A DNA stretch of 64,000 bases from Hordeum vulgare subsp. vulgare (lineage: Eukaryota; Streptophyta; Magnoliopsida; Poales; Poaceae). Under the pieces are notes generated by a model, which was not told where the DNA came from, did not search any database, and saw only the letters and a program-made list of their open reading frames with translations. This document shows positions 23,799 through 36,353 of the stretch, in pieces. Location of the stretch: assembly GCF_904849725.1 (NCBI RefSeq), contig NC_058520.1, positions 537,282,083 through 537,346,082 of the forward strand. Reading direction: 5' to 3'. How positions within the stretch are numbered: the first letter of the stretch is position 1; every line of letters starts with the position of its first letter. Made by a program: the position numbers and the translations under genes.

Positions 23799-24712
23799 AT
23801 ACCATAAAAACTTACCAACTTTGTCCTCCCTCATGTTCAGCCGCTATAAAGACCACTCTAGGCCACTAGAGCGTTGGCCTTCTTATAAGAGGATGATGAA
23901 CCAGTTGTCAGGCTGCTAGCTGTTCGCACGGCTACAGTAGTTCAGAGCACTTATTGGGGATAAAAATGCACACTCTTGAGTAGGAGAGGATAATTGGCTA
24001 GCTATTCTTTATTTTTGAGGTTCATGCTACCAGTCCTCAATCCTCACTATGGGCCACATGGCAAAAGCATCAACTGATGTCTGCTCAATTGGTGATAAAT
24101 GTCAGGTATAACCCTCCATCTCATTTTCAAGTACAAGTGTTTTTTTATGTTGGGTATTACAAATCTGACGCGAGCTGTACCGTTAAACCCCGATATATAC
24201 CTACTGGCTATATATTCTCCTGCCACATCAGTAACAATATTATTATCAATACTAAACCGGCAAGAGTTTGCATTTTCTGGTCCTTTTGACTTTATTTTTA
24301 CTGTTGTTGATCATTTATACGGGGTGGATTACATGGGCGTTATGTTATGTGGGTGGATTTCGACTGGTTGGACTCACCGCTTTGACCGAACATTCCTTCT
24401 CTTTCTCCTTCCTTCTACAAAGATCCGTATGCTCATTTTTCTACTTATAAAAATTTGAGTTGATGGTGTGAGTTCACCCATCACCTCCTTCTACATGTGA
24501 GATCCACTACAACATCAACCCAAATAAAAAAGTACATGATGGGTACCAAAATAAAAAATGTTTACTAGACTGTTGGCACACGTGATAAATAAAGTAATTC
24601 TGCTCCTCACACACACAAAAATGTTTACTATTCGCTACAGTGTACCTAATAAATAAACGGGGAATTTGGACTGCGTCAGGTTCCTGCATGCAGGCCTTAC
24701 ATGGTCCTTATC
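23799..24712. other. Intergenic host sequence
   Basis: Contiguous with 17364 before the Copia insertion. No coding region, MITE or RNA gene recognised; the frames at 24077-24458 overlap each other without any family resemblance. Confidence 0.5.
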
Positions 24713-24714
24713 TA

Positions 24715-24874
24715 CTCCCTCAATTCCTAAATATAAGTCGTTTAAGAGATTTCACTAGATGACTACATACAAAGCAAAATGAGTGAATATACACTCTAAA
24801 GTATGTCTACATACATCGGTATGTAGTCCTATAGTAGAATCTCTAGAAAGACTTGTATTATGGAACGGAGGGAG
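24715..24874. mobile_element. Stowaway MITE (160 bp)
   Basis: Terminal inverted repeats CTCCCTCAATTCC and GGAACGGAGGGAG flanked by TA (24713-24714 and 24875-24876), the Tc1/Mariner target. The interior is largely self-complementary, for example CTACATAC near the left and GTATGTAG near the right. It belongs to the common Triticeae Stowaway group whose ends read CTCCCTCCGTTCC. Confidence 0.92.
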
Positions 24875-24876
24875 TA

Positions 24877-25383
24877 TCTTTTTTATGTTGTTGAATCTTT
24901 GACATTTCTCACGGAGGAATGAAATTGCATGGTTAAACATGGTCTTTTTCTTTTTCTTTTTGAAATTGCCAGGTGCGGGGATGAATGCATGACTGGACGT
25001 GGTACAAATATCATACATCAAGTATCGTACACATGGCATCGATATTTTCCAGTTCTCCCAATTATCTTTCTCTCTTTATATAACCCTGCCAGCATGTCAA
25101 CACCTTGCGTTGGAGCGCAGCTTCTGCCTGATACTAGCAGCTCGGCTCCGGCCCATGTTCGTGCACCATCTAGATTATCTATAGCCGCTGGTCCTTATCT
25201 CTTCTGCCACATGTGCAATAGCTGCCCTCTTGACTAACCTTCGACCCTGAGCGGGACCGCTGGCCGCTCTAACCAAATGGGCCACCATCACCGTAGATCT
25301 CACGCCACTCACTTCCGTTAGATGGCTAGGCTAGGTTGGCATTTCATATTCAAGTTAGTCAAATAACATCTGACCTGACATTG
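24877..25383. other. Intergenic with a possible orphan promoter
   Basis: TTTATATAACCC at about 25074-25085 resembles a TATA box and is followed by a 47-codon frame from ATG 25096 (MSTPCVGAQLLPD...). There is no homology support, so this is not called as a gene. Confidence 0.3.
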
Positions 25384-25385
25384 TA

Positions 25386-25633
25386 CTCCCTCTTTTTTAT
25401 TTACTCTCCTTATTAGGTTTGATCTAAAAATAAATAAAGTTTGACTAGGTTTATCAAAAAGATCTAAACTTTCATAATAAAAAAATATATAGTATGAAAA
25501 TATATTGAATAATGATTTTAGTGTACTAACTTGTTTTTGTGGATGTTAATTTTTTTAATGTAAACTTACTCAAAGTTTAGAAAGTTTCACCCGAGACCAA
25601 GCTAATATCTGAAGTAAATTAAAACGGAGAGAG
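25386..25633. mobile_element. Stowaway-like MITE (248 bp), diverged
   Basis: Ends CTCCCTCTTTTTTATTTACTC and AAAACGGAGAGAG with TA at 25384-25385 and 25634-25635. Subterminal GGTTTGATC...AAGTTTGACTAGGTTTAT fits the longer AT-rich Stowaway families of Triticeae. More diverged than the copy at 24715. Confidence 0.8.
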
Positions 25634-25635
25634 TA

Positions 25636-26605
25636 CGTAATAATTATATGCACGCTTCTCACTAAAAAACACATCATTGAAAATTATGTTGCATGGAAAA
25701 GTCCTTGTATTCTAATTTTTAGAACATGATAATTAACATTGGACTATTGTAAATTTGTAATGGTGGTGAATGAACAGGATAAATCAAAGATGTTTCACCC
25801 CTACGTTATAACAAAACTCTGGTATATTCCATCCAGAAAGTCAAGTTATGTGTCATCAGATGATGCATATTTATGAGGCAAATTAGCTAGGTACGACATT
25901 TCCTACTTGTATTACTCGTAGTATCGAGCATGCATTGCAATGTTGGAATGATGAGAAAGCTTTGGTCATTTGAGGAGCTAGCACCGTGAAGCAGGTGGAC
26001 ATTTTTTTAAACTAAGTACAAGAAATTTGGAATTGAGATCAACAAGCCTTTGTTTATGTTATTGTTTTGAGTATAATCTTGCACTTAATAGCTATGTTGT
26101 AGTTTCGGTTGTTGTTATGACACTACACATAACTGACTGATACAAAAAAATGAATTTATTTGGGAAATTATGTTTACTTTTTGTTTTTTCATATAGTAAC
26201 TTAGGAGCAAGTTACTGTTTTTCCTCTGTTTTGTCTCCCTAGCAACGCACGGGCACTATGCTAGTCCAAAAAAAATTAAGACCCGTATGACACTCCTCCA
26301 CGACCGCTCATCTAATTTTTTTTGTCCACACACGTTTCCTCCTCCTCTGCTGCCGCCGCTTACCGTCCCTCCACGCCGGCCCGCTCCTCTACTACCTCCC
26401 CCTGCCCCTCCTTTCCCCCTCCCAGGACGGGCGAGGTGTGGCCATGGCGGCAGCATCTGAAGTAGGAGGAGAGGGGACTAGATGTGCCGGTACAGATCGA
26501 CTATGGAGGCAGTGACGGCCTACGCAATGGAGGCTGCGACGGTCACGCAATGCGGGAAGGTTCCTCGCGTGCCCGATGACAGCAGCGTCGTTCCGGCCCC
26601 ACACG
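25636..26605. other. Intergenic, AT-rich then GC-rich
   Basis: No gene recognised. GCAACGCACGGGCAC at 26242-26256 is a motif common at the ends of grass DNA elements, but no partner end was found. 26330-26640 is GC-rich without a supported ORF. Confidence 0.4.
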
Positions 26606-26915
26606 CGCACCTTCCCGCTGGCGGTTTTTTTCACTGTTTTGATCTTTACAGGTAAACATGAGCACACAATGAACTTATTTTGAAAGTATTTTCGGATCTG
26701 ACCCTTTTTAGAAACGCCAGAGTCCGTGGCGTTGGAGCTACACGTAGAAACGTCAGTCTACTGTGACGTTTCTGATCTACATTCAAACGTCAGTCTAACT
26801 CGCGTTGCAGCCCAGGCCAAAACGTCATTGTCATTGGCGTTTCTATCCAGGCTAGAAACGCCATAAACCATGAGTGCGAAGTTTGTGTGACCGCGCACCT
26901 CGGTGCTCTGAATCC
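26606..26915. repeat. Hairpin-array module, left copy
   Basis: Order: a tract TTTTTCACTGTTTTGATC ... GGATCTGACCC (26606-26708), then a run of short hairpins sharing AACGCCA/AACGTCA arms (26710-26862), then GCACCTCGGTGCTCT (26896-26910). Perfect stems include AGAAACGTCA/TGACGTTTCT (26746-26755 with 26764-26773) and GGCGTTTCTA/TAGAAACGCC (26836-26845 with 26853-26862). The same parts, in the same order, recur inverted at 42395-43140. Function unknown. Confidence 0.7.
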
Positions 26916-28035
26916 GGGACGTCCAGCAGCACATTGGGATGGTAAGCTGTCTGCTGGCTGTCCCCTGCTAGCTCGTGTTCGGTGGAGGATCTAGGCATCA
27001 TAGACGTATTGGTTTGACACACATGTTTCGTGATACATGTGTCTACTGTTCTCTTTGGAACATGTCCTGTCACCGCTTTGCCTTATTGTTAACTGTGAGG
27101 GGGGTGCGGGCCCATTTGCTATCCCCATTAGCTCTTCTTCTTCAACCTGAAGGTGAGGTCCGCCATGGACCAGTTGATGCGAGAGATCCATCATGGAGCG
27201 CCCAGGTAACAAACCCCGCACCAAATATATTTCGAACAATGGCGTCGGATCCGCCGTACGACGTTCTTCCCCTGGACAAAACAGTGTTGGGCCAATCACA
27301 GATCTTTGGTCTCATTCTTTTTTTACTGGATCCGTAGCCTTCCCCCCCCCCCATTGTTTCCGATCCAGTATGTTCGGCTCATCCGGGAGAGTCTCAGACG
27401 TCTCTTAGCATAGCTCTTGGAGAAGAAATCCATTAGAAGGATGTCCTGGATGATGCGCAAATGGCCGGATTCACTCCCAGATGCACAGAAGCAACGAGCA
27501 GCTGGACTAGGAGGTATTGAACACCCACTTATTTATTATTGGTTGCCAAAAAATAGGTTTCATTTCTTACTTGCTTCGAGCTGAAAATGGTGTAGGTACT
27601 ATGGCATTTGATAGCCCTGAGTTGTAGTCAATGTTGTTGTGCGGGATTTGCTGGATAACGAATATCATCCATGGTTATGGATTTTTGTTTGCGGGAGTAT
27701 GAATTTAGTGTACCGCCTACTTAGTTTTGAGCCTGCAAGGCTAACTTCAAATGTGATTGTTTCTTCTTTATTGACCAGGTGTTATAATCTTTTTCTGTAA
27801 AGCAAAAATAGAAGCAAATCTCATTGTTTCCAATCTTCATGATCAGTGAAGCAAAAATAGAAGCAGCTACCGTGATCGTTACATCACATAAACTCATAAT
27901 ACATTCCAACTCAAAAGTAGAACATTCCAAACAGTTCTCAAACAGCCTGCCATAACATTCTAACAGTTCACAAACAACCTGCCATTTGCGCAAAAGTAAA
28001 ACAGTTCACAGCAACATCTAGATCATGGAGGGTGA
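26916..28035. other. Region between hairpin module and the zf-XS gene end
   Basis: Mixed sequence. A short exon-like stretch MDQLMREIHHGAP at about 27163-27205, followed by CAGGTAACA, could be a gene remnant but has no support. 27720-28035 is probably 3' flank of the minus-strand zf-XS gene. Confidence 0.35.
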
Positions 28036-28504
28036 CTAAATGGGACCTAGAGCCTTCAGGAGGGCTGCATGCTCTGCCCTGGTCTTGATGTCTGCAGCAC
28101 TCGTTGCTAAACCGCGTGCATGCGACATAAGGTGTTCATAAATCCCATCCTTGGGCTTTGGCTTTGTGGTGTAGTATGGGTGTTGGGGCATAGTTTATGC
28201 CTAAGTAATTTTGGTGATTGATGACAGTACCGTACAGGACTAACCGTGTGTGTTAAGGTTTCAGATAACACACGTCAACGGCACAAGACGACACGTCTCC
28301 TCATTCATGGAACGGAAGCACGGCGCTCTCTACGATTCTCTTTATTTGAGTCATAGGAAAGTCGTACTATTAAGAGGGGATCCGTAGTGGAAAGGTTTGG
28401 GTGGAATCTATCTTTGCACGCGCACACTTCACATTCTCCCTTTCCTTCATCTTTGGAGCGGCCCCCGCCACTTTGTTTCTCGCATCTTTGCAAAATGGTC
28501 CCCG

Positions 28505-28822
28505 GCGGTAGTACCGCTGGACTGCTAGCGGTAGTACCGCTGCAGCCAGCAGTAGTACTGCTAGCTGGCGGTAGTACCGCCCCTGGCCAGAGGTAGTACC
28601 GCTCCAGGAGCTTTGTTCCACCTGCCTAGCGGTAGTTCGTGGACGGACCTTTTTGCGAAGACTTTCTTGGCAGTAGTAGTGCTTTTGCACTACCAGGGGG
28701 CCAGCGGTAGTACCGCTGGTGTCAGCGGTAGCACCGTTGGAGTCCCAGCGGTAGAACCGCCAGGCGGCGGTAGTACCGCCCCTGTTCAGCGGTAGTACCG
28801 CTGCAGCCAGCGGTAGTACCGC
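28505..28822. repeat. Array of near-palindromic GCGGTAGTACCGC units in the 5' LTR
   Basis: About 11-12 units of a 13-bp sequence whose 6-bp arms GCGGTA/TACCGC pair around a central G. Several are degenerate, such as GCAGTAGTACTGC and GCGGTAGCACCG. Spacers vary from about 8 to 30 bp with one larger gap. The array ends about 50 bp before the TATA box, so it occupies the U3 promoter. Confidence 0.92.
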
Positions 28823-28872
28823 TGGAGCTCGGGCAGAGAATGGGAAAACGGTCTGATTTCCCCCCCCCCCAC

Positions 28873-28880
28873 TATATAAA
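28873..28880 (+). promoter_or_regulatory. LTR TATA box
   Basis: TATATAAA directly after a C-tract and the repeat array, followed by AGGGTTCTTCTAGCTGAGG. The same arrangement is at 39499-39506 in the 3' LTR. Confidence 0.8.
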
Positions 28881-29666
28881 GGGTTCTTCTAGCTGAGGAA
28901 CCCTATCTCTTACCTCTCTAAGCTCCATTGTTGCGCCCCAAGCTCAAAAGTGCCCGATCTCTCTCCCTAGCCAATCAAACTTGTTGATTCTTTAGGGATT
29001 GGTTGAGAAGGCCTAGATCCACACTTCCACCAAGAGAAAAATTGATTCCCCCACCAATCCCTTGCGGATCTTGTTACTCTTGGGTGTTTGAGCATCCTAG
29101 ACGGTTGAGGTCACCTCGAAGCCATATTCCATTGTGGTGAAGCTTCGTGGTTTAGTTGGGAGCCTCCAAGCTTTGTGTGGAGTTGCCCCAACCTTGTTTG
29201 TAAAGGTTCGGTCGCCGCCTTCAAGGGCACCTATAGTGGAATCACGGTACCTTGCATCGTGCGAGGGCGTGAGGAGAATACGGTGGCCTTAGTGGCTTTT
29301 TGGGGAGCATTGTGCCTCCACACCGCTCCAACGGAGACGTACTTCCTGTCAAAGGGAAGGAACTTCGGTAAAACATCCTCGTCTCCATCGGTTCCACTTG
29401 TGGTTATCTCTATCCTTTACTTTGTATTTGCTTATGCTTGTGACTATATCTTACTTGCCTTAATAGCTCTCGTTGTTAGCTTCTATAGGGTTCACCTCAT
29501 TGTCGTATTAATTGTGAACCCGTATGGTGTTTACCTTACCTTGCTAAGATTAATTAAAAAGTGGTCGTTGTCTATTCACCCCCCCCCCCTCTAGCCAACC
29601 ATATCGATCCTTTCAATTGGTATCAGAGCCACGTCTCTTTATTAAGGGTTTAACCACCCGAAGAGT

Positions 29667-32209
29667 ATGGAAGGCGGAGAGGAAGTTAACCATGGGCAAC
29701 CCGAGGACATGGACTTGACTTCGGTCACAAGGGACGACTTGAATACGGCTATGGCAGCCCTCAAGACGTCCTTGACGAGCGAAGTCAAAACCATGCTTAA
29801 AGAGTTAATTGAGGGTCTTAAAAGTTCACCAGAACCGGCTTTAGTGGTTAAACCCACCATCTCCGTTTCGGAGGCCAACTCCTCTAAGGAAGCGGCTAAA
29901 GGTATGCGACCTGCTTCACCTCACGAAAAGGATGGGACTGGAACATATGCCTCAGTTCCACCCCCATGGTCTATGGAGGATCCGTTCCCGCACCTCGTCT
30001 TAATCCTGTTGGTCCTCCTCCTAAGCTTGTGAAAGGTGACTTTGCTAACTGGGTATTTTCTATTAAGTCTCATTTGAATCACAGCTCAACAAACTTGTGG
30101 AGAATTATCGAGCAAGGATATTATCCCCATGACCCAAGCAACCTCACTCCAAGAGAAGATGGAGACAATCAATATAATCACTCTGTGTTGTTTATTCTCC
30201 AGTCTGCTGTGACACCTGAAGATCTTCCCCACTTACGTCCCTTCACATTGGCCAAGGATTGTTGGGAGCGTATTATGGTGTTGTACAAGGGAAGCTCAAG
30301 TATTCAACGATCCAACTATGAAGTGATACTTGATAAGGCTGATGAGTTTGTGATGAAGGAAGACGAGGACCCTCGTGATCTCTATCGGAGGGTGACTGCT
30401 ATTGCTGTGGCACTAAAGGATCATGGGAGTAAGGATGTGGATGATACATGGGTCAAGCGCAAGTTTCTCAAAGCCATCATGCCTTTCAACAAAGCCATGT
30501 CATTTGTCATTCGTCAGCGGCCAGACTTCCACTCCTTGTCTTCCAGTGAAGTGTTGGATGAGTTCATTGCAATGTCAATCAAGAACGGAACAGCCGACAA
30601 TGCACTTGCTCGTGTTCGATCAAAGACAACTTCACCCAACCTTGCGTTGAAAGCAAGAGCAATGCTTGAAGAAGAAGAAGAAGATGAGGAAGAGGAGAGC
30701 TGTCCTGAAGACACAAAGTATGCCTATCATGAGCACATGGCTCTTGCATCAAGGCAATTCTGGGGCAATAAAAGGAACTCAAGACCCACCTTCACCAAGA
30801 ACAACTCGAGTGGATTCAAACCCAAACAACGAGTAAGGACATGTTATAATTGTGGCAACGTGAGTCACTTCGTGGCAGAATGTCCCTATGAGAAAAGGGA
30901 TGACAACGGAGGCAAGCTCATTCGCAAAGACAAAACAAAATCATTTCCAATCAAGAACAACTTTGTGAAGAAACCTCACCCAAAAGGGATGGTGGCCCTG
31001 GAAGAGTACCCTTCCGATGATGATGGTGATGATGATGATACAGTGGCAACGGCAACTGTTGCTATTGCCACTACCTCTTCCCAGAAGGTGTCTCTCTTCA
31101 ACGCCCCCAACGAGAACCACATCACCAAGTGCCTCATGGCAAAAGGTATCAATCAGGTAACTCCCATCATTAAGACCAACATTGCTTCTGCTCCTTCATT
31201 GTTAAATTGTGTTGAAGATAGTGATGTTGGGGAACTTAATGAGCATGATCTTGATAAGTTTCTGTGCACTATTAAGGGAGAACCCAAGAAGCACTTTGTT
31301 GCTCTCTTGGAACAACTGGGTGAGGCCACTGACCTCATTGAGTCTCATGAGGAGACCATCTCCGAGCTTCAGGGACATAGTCGTGACTATGCCGATGAAA
31401 TTGCCGAATTTTCTAGTGCTCTAGAAGAAGAGCGCACTCTTTGTTTGGCTCTTGAGGAGTCATATAACGATGGCTGCGCTAAAGTGCAAAAGAAACTAGA
31501 TCATGATGTTGTTCTTACTCGCATGCTTAAATCTGAAAAGTATGCTCTTGGGGTTGGCCATGACAGACTCAAAGAGGAGTTTGACATACTTGACAAGGCC
31601 CACAAAGCCTTGAAAGGTGCTCATTTCTCTCTAAAAGAGTCTCATGATCAACTCCAAGCAAAGCTTACCAAGGAGATCTCTACTTGTCCTCCCTTTGTGT
31701 TAATTGATAATACTTGTGCAACTAACCCCTGTTGTGAGCATGTTCATCTTGTGGAGGAAAATGCCAAGTTAAAGGAGAAACTTGAGAAGGGCCTTGTGGC
31801 ATGCATACAAGGTGAGAAGAGTCTGAACGATCTCTTGAGCACTCAAAAGGGTGTTGTAGGAAAGGAAGGACTTGGACTTACCTCCAAGTCAAAAGGTAAA
31901 AGGAAGAACAAGAACAAACGATCTCTCACCCTCATGGACATCTTTGTCAAAGAGGGTGAGGGGACTCAGAAGGTGAACAGGAACAAGGTGGACTATGGGA
32001 ACTCCAAGAAGGGCAAAACCGTTCCTACTAACATAGCCGGGAAACTCAATTCTTCTTATGTTTTGTGTTGTGCTAGTGATGGGCATGTTTATGCCAGATT
32101 TGTTGGTTCCTACGATGAAGATATTGAATGGGCTATCTGGGTTCCTAAGACCCTTGTCTCTAACATGAAAGGACCCATTAAAAAATGGGTACCTAAAACC
32201 AAGCCTTGA
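29667..32209 (+). pseudogene. Gag of the Sirevirus-lineage element, frameshifted
   Basis: The start at ATG 29667 gives about 97 normal N-terminal residues. The frame is then lost in a C-run near 29960 (one base short) and continues in the next frame from 29966 to a TGA at 32207-32209. It carries a UBN2/retrotrans-gag core with KGDFANWVFSIKSHL, a polyacidic stretch and a CX2CX4HX4C zinc knuckle (residues 293-306 counted from 29966). After that comes a long coiled-coil segment (about residues 420-660) and a basic KSKGKRKNKNKR patch. A long coiled-coil Gag tail is typical of Sireviruses. Pol starts 5 nt later in the +1 frame; whether that shift is a programmed feature or decay cannot be told here. 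Confidence 0.88.
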
Positions 32210-32213
32210 TCTA

Positions 32214-34277
32214 TTGCAGGAGTTTGCTTCCGGTGGGGTGTCATGGTTGCTCGATAGTGGAGCAACAAATCATATGACCGGAAGCAAGGACTTAGTGGTG
32301 GATGTGCATCCTTCTCCATCTATGCCCACCCATGTCCAATTCGCCGATGCATCCTCTTCAAAGGTATTGGGATTTGGTAAGGTGGTCGTCTCTCAAGATT
32401 TATCTATTGAGAAGGTCATGCTTGTTGAGTCACTTGCCTACAATTTACTTTCGGTTCGTCAACTTGCAATTATGGATTTTTCCACATTCTTTAATATTGA
32501 CACTGTGGTCCTCCTAAGGAGCAAGACTCTTAAAGTAGCCTATGTTGGACATGTCGAAAATGGTCTTTATGTGGTGAACTTCTCAAAGCGACCCACTAAG
32601 ACTGCGACATGTTTAATGGCTAAAGTTGACGTGGGCTGGCTTTGGCATCGCCGTTTAGCTCATGTCAATATGAGATCTTTGCAAAGTCTTCTGACAGGGG
32701 ACCATGTTCGTGGACTAACAAATGTGAGCTTTGCTAAAGATCGTGTTTGCAGTGCTTGCATTGAAGGAAAAATTCATGAAACTGCTCATCGTCCAACGAC
32801 TCTTATCTGCACTAAGAGGCCATTGGAACTTCTCCATATGGATCTGTTTGGTCCTCAATCATTTGATAGTCTTGGAGGGAGAAAATATTGCTTAGTGATT
32901 GTTGACGACTACTCAAGATATACCTGGGTATATTTCTTTAAAAGGAAGAGTGAAACTCAACAAACGGTCATCAACTTTGCTAATGAAGCGCAACGTCAAC
33001 ATGAAGCAAAGATCTTGATGATTAGGAGTGACAACGGCACCGAGTTCAAGAACTACACCTTAGATGAGTTTCTAGGTGATGAGGGAATAAAGCACCAATA
33101 TTCTGCACCATATACCCCTCAGCAAAACGGCGTGGCAGAAAGAAAGAACCGGACCTTGATAGACGCTGCAAGGACAATGATGGCAGAATTCAAATCTCCA
33201 TATAACTTCTGGGCAGAGGCCATCAACACAGCATGTCATGCATCCAATCGGCTCTACATCCGCAAAGGCTTGAACAAGACTCCGTATGAGATTCTAACTG
33301 GAAACAAACCCAATCTCAAGTACTTCCGGGTATTCGGTTGTAAGTGTTTCATTCTCAAAAAAGGAGCACGGTTAGCTAAATTTGATTCTAGAGCACATGA
33401 GGGTATCTTTGTTGGTTATGCTACAAACTCTCATGCTTACCGTGTCCTCAAAAAGTCCACCGGACTAATTGAGGAGACGTGTAACGTAGAGTTTGATGAA
33501 AATAATGGCTCCCAAGTGGAGCAAAGTGGTCTTTGTGATATAGGTGATGAAATTCCTCCCGAAGCCATAAGAAGAATGGGGATTGGTCAAATACTCCCCA
33601 TTGAGGAACCCCTTGTGGCCGAAGGAGAAGGACAATGCTCTACTCAAGTGGAGCCATCACCCCCACAAGCCCCACACGCTTCCGATGAACAAAGAGAAGA
33701 CTCTCAACAAGTTGAACAAGCTCAAGGTCAAGATCAATTTCCTAACAATGGTGATGTGTCCCATGATATTCAAGCACTACCCCAAGACTCCGACCCTGCT
33801 CATGATCAAGATCAAGTGCAACCCCGAGATCCAGACCAAGTAGAAGCACAAGATCAAGATCAAGAGCAACCACTAATACAAGATCAAACTAGTGAACCTG
33901 CTCAAGTCGAAGGACAAGATGATCAGGAGACTGTCTCACAATTCCCTTCTGGAGCTCCAACATCTGGCTCAAGACGCAAGGGCAAGCAAAGGAAACAAGT
34001 CGATGCTCCCCCGTTATCTAATGAAGAACTCTTGGAGCGTCGAGCAGCCAAGAATGCGAACAAGCTGAGAGTCAAGTCACATCTTATGAAGAATGTACTT
34101 GGCAGTTTAAAAAGGGGAGTATCCACCCGTCAACAGCTTTGGAATTATTGTGAGCATCACGCGTTTGTCTCGTATTGTGAACCTCAACAGGTACAAGAAG
34201 CGCTCGATGATGAGGATTGGCTATGGCCATGCACGAAGAACTTAACAACTTCGAGCGCAATCAAGTCTGGGATTTAG
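32214..34277 (+). pseudogene. Protease-integrase part of pol, Sirevirus-lineage element
   Basis: 687-codon frame. Protease WLLDSGA is near residue 14. The integrase zinc domain is at about 32640-32765 (LWHRRLAH ... CSACIEGK). The DDE core has MDLFGPQ near 32838, IRSDNGTEF near 33025 and the E in the NGVAERKNRT context near 33137. A Gln/Asp-rich linker rich in DQ pairs spans about 33650-33930. The frame breaks near 34221 by loss of one base, where the RT frame takes over. Confidence 0.9.
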
Positions 34278-35716
34278 TGCCTCGGCCAACGGAGGAACAT
34301 AATGTCATCGGAACCAAATGGATATTCAAGAACAAGCAAGATGCCAATGGAATTTTGATTCGAAACAAGGCAAGATTGGTGGCTCAAGGCTACTCCCAAG
34401 TCGAGGGTATCGACTACGGTGAAATATTTGCCCCTGTTGCTCGTCTAGAATCTATTCGCATGTTCCTTGCATTTGCTTCTCATCATAACTTCAAATTACA
34501 GCAAATGGATGTGAAAAGTGCATTTCTTAATGGTCCTTTCAATGAGTTGGTCTATGTCAAACAACCCTCCGGATTCGAACATCCCAAGCTCCCCAATCAT
34601 GTGTACAAACTTAATAAGGCACTCTATGGCTTTAAACAAGCCCCACGCGTGTGGTATGAGTATCTTACTGAGTTGTTACAAGATCGTGGGTTTGAAATTG
34701 GGAAGATAGATCCCACTCTTTTTACTAAGAGGGTTAAAGGGGATTTGTTCATATGCCAACTATATGTTGATGATATTATCTTTGGCTCTCCTAACGTTTC
34801 ATTCAATGAAGAATTTGCTGCACTAATGACTGAGAAGTTTGAGATGTCCATGATGGGAGAGTTCAAGTTCTTCCTCGGGTTCGAGATTAGACAAGGTCTA
34901 GAAGGGACATTCATCAAACAAGCCAAGTACACTCAAGACATGCTCAAACGGTTCGAGCTCGAAGATGTCAAACCGGTCAAGTTCCCCATGCCAACAAGAT
35001 GCAAGCTTGACAGTGATCCCAATGGTAAAGCGGTGGATCAAAAGGTATACCGCTCCATGATTGGATCCCTCCTTTACCTTTGTGCATCTAGACCGGATAT
35101 TATGTTGAGTGTAGGGATATGTGCACGGTTTCAATCCGCACCAAAAGAAAGTCATTACATGGCTGTTAAGCGAATCTTTCGATATTTGGCTCATACCCCA
35201 AACTTTGGCCTCTGGTATCCCAAAGGAGCAAACTTCAATCTAGTTGGGTATTCTGACTCAGATTGGGCAGGAGATTGTGTGGAGAGGAAGTCAACGTCTA
35301 GAGGATGCCAATTCCTTGGTCGCTCTTTGGTAAGTTGGTCTTCAAAGAAGCAGAATTGCGTCTCCTTATCATCCACCGGAGCTGAGTATGTGGCAGCTGC
35401 AAGTTGTTGTGCACAATTGCTATGGATGAGGCAGACTTTAAAGGATTATGGTGTCACTTGTGACAAAGTGCCTCTTCTATGTGACAATCAAAGCGCTATC
35501 AAGATTTCCCTCAACCCAGTGCAACATAGCAAAACCAAACATATTGATATTCGTCATCACTTCATTCGTGAACATATCAAGCTAGGTGATATTGAGGTTC
35601 ACTTCATCCACACTGAAGAGCAACTTGCAGATATTTTCACTAAGCCTCTAGATGAAGCAAGATTCCGGGAGTTAAGGCATGAGCTAAATATCATTGATTC
35701 AAGTAATGTGGATTGA
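34217..35716 (+). pseudogene. Reverse transcriptase-RNase H part of pol, Sirevirus-lineage element
   Basis: 499-codon frame, open to the end. RT motifs include [32 protein letters not shown] and YVDD at residues 183-186 (34763-34774). RNase H holds [18 protein letters not shown] and CDNQSAI, ending TKPLDEARF. It is separated from integrase only by the one-base lesion near 34221, so it cannot be made from the same frame as integrase. Confidence 0.92.
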
Positions 35717-36099
35717 AACTAGGCATATTGCACCTCACTTTGCATTCCATCTTGGTCTAGATGTAGGCATGGACATAGGGGGAGTGTTGTTCTCTCAATG
35801 AACTTTCCCTCCCCCCATTATGCATAAATCAATCTAGTCTTTCACTTTAGCCATTGTCAAATGGCACTTGTGCTTCAAAGACGAGCATTGGTCATGAACC
35901 CAAGGATAATTCTTCGCGGTGTCATACCATTGTCTCAAACATAGGTGGCCTCGGCCACCGCCCCTCCATCCTTTCTTGCGTATAGAAGAAAGGATATACA
36001 ATGACAAGTCGGTACTTTTTCCGACATGCTATCTGTTTTTACTCACTTGTCATGTGCCCAAGTTCATCTCTTTTCCTTAGCCGCGTTGCGACATTTATA
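35717..36099 (+). other. Spacer after pol with first extra purine tract
   Basis: AGGGGGAG at 35777-35784 is followed by TGTTGTTCTC, much as the true purine tract at 38823 is followed by TGTTGGGGC. No coding sequence. Confidence 0.7.
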
Positions 36100-36334
36100 G
36101 CGGTACTACCGCCAGGACCCTAGCGGTACTACCGCCAGGGGTAGCGGTACTACCGCCAGGACCCCAGCGGTACTACCGCCAGGATTCCCATCTAACACGA
36201 CCGGCTAGGAAATTTGTAGGGCTGCCTCAAGGGGGAGCGGTACTACCGCTAGGACCCCAGCGGTACTACCGCTGCATCTGACGGTACTACCGCCAGGTAG
36301 CGGTACTACGCTTGGTCCTCGGCGGTACTACCGC
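36100..36334. repeat. Internal array 1 of GCGGTACTACCGC units
   Basis: About nine units with the same 6-bp arms as in the LTR but a central C, that is, the opposite orientation. Spacers are mainly CAGGACCC(C/T)A or CAGGGGTA. A purine tract AGGGGGAG (36230-36237) interrupts the array. A TATA box follows about 20 bp after the last unit. Confidence 0.92.
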
Positions 36335-36353
36335 TGGCCCGTACCCCTTGGGC

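Larger units (their letters stand above)
28181..29615 (+). repeat. 5' LTR of the Sirevirus-lineage element
   Basis: From TGTTGGGGCATAG to CGATCCTTTCA. Contains the near-palindromic array (28505-28822), a C-tract (28859-28870) and TATATAAA at 28873-28880. The frame at 29175-29594 recurs in the 3' LTR and is not a gene. Confidence 0.93.

Noticed and set aside
24929..25237. 102-aa ORF near a TATA-like box
   Set aside because: No homology, and the TATA box falls inside the ORF; at most an orphan promoter, noted as low confidence.
26242..26256. GCAACGCACGGGCAC as the end of a DNA transposon
   Set aside because: The motif is common at grass element ends, but no inverted partner or target duplication was found in the window.
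28505..28822. CRISPR-like appearance of the GCGGTAGTACCGC arrays
   Set aside because: Units are 13 bp with irregular spacers, in a plant retrotransposon LTR; no cas genes, and eukaryotic context.
29175..29594. 139-aa ORF with hydrophobic segments, repeated at 39801-40190
   Set aside because: Entirely inside the Sirevirus LTR R/U5 region, present in both LTRs; in the second copy it ends earlier.
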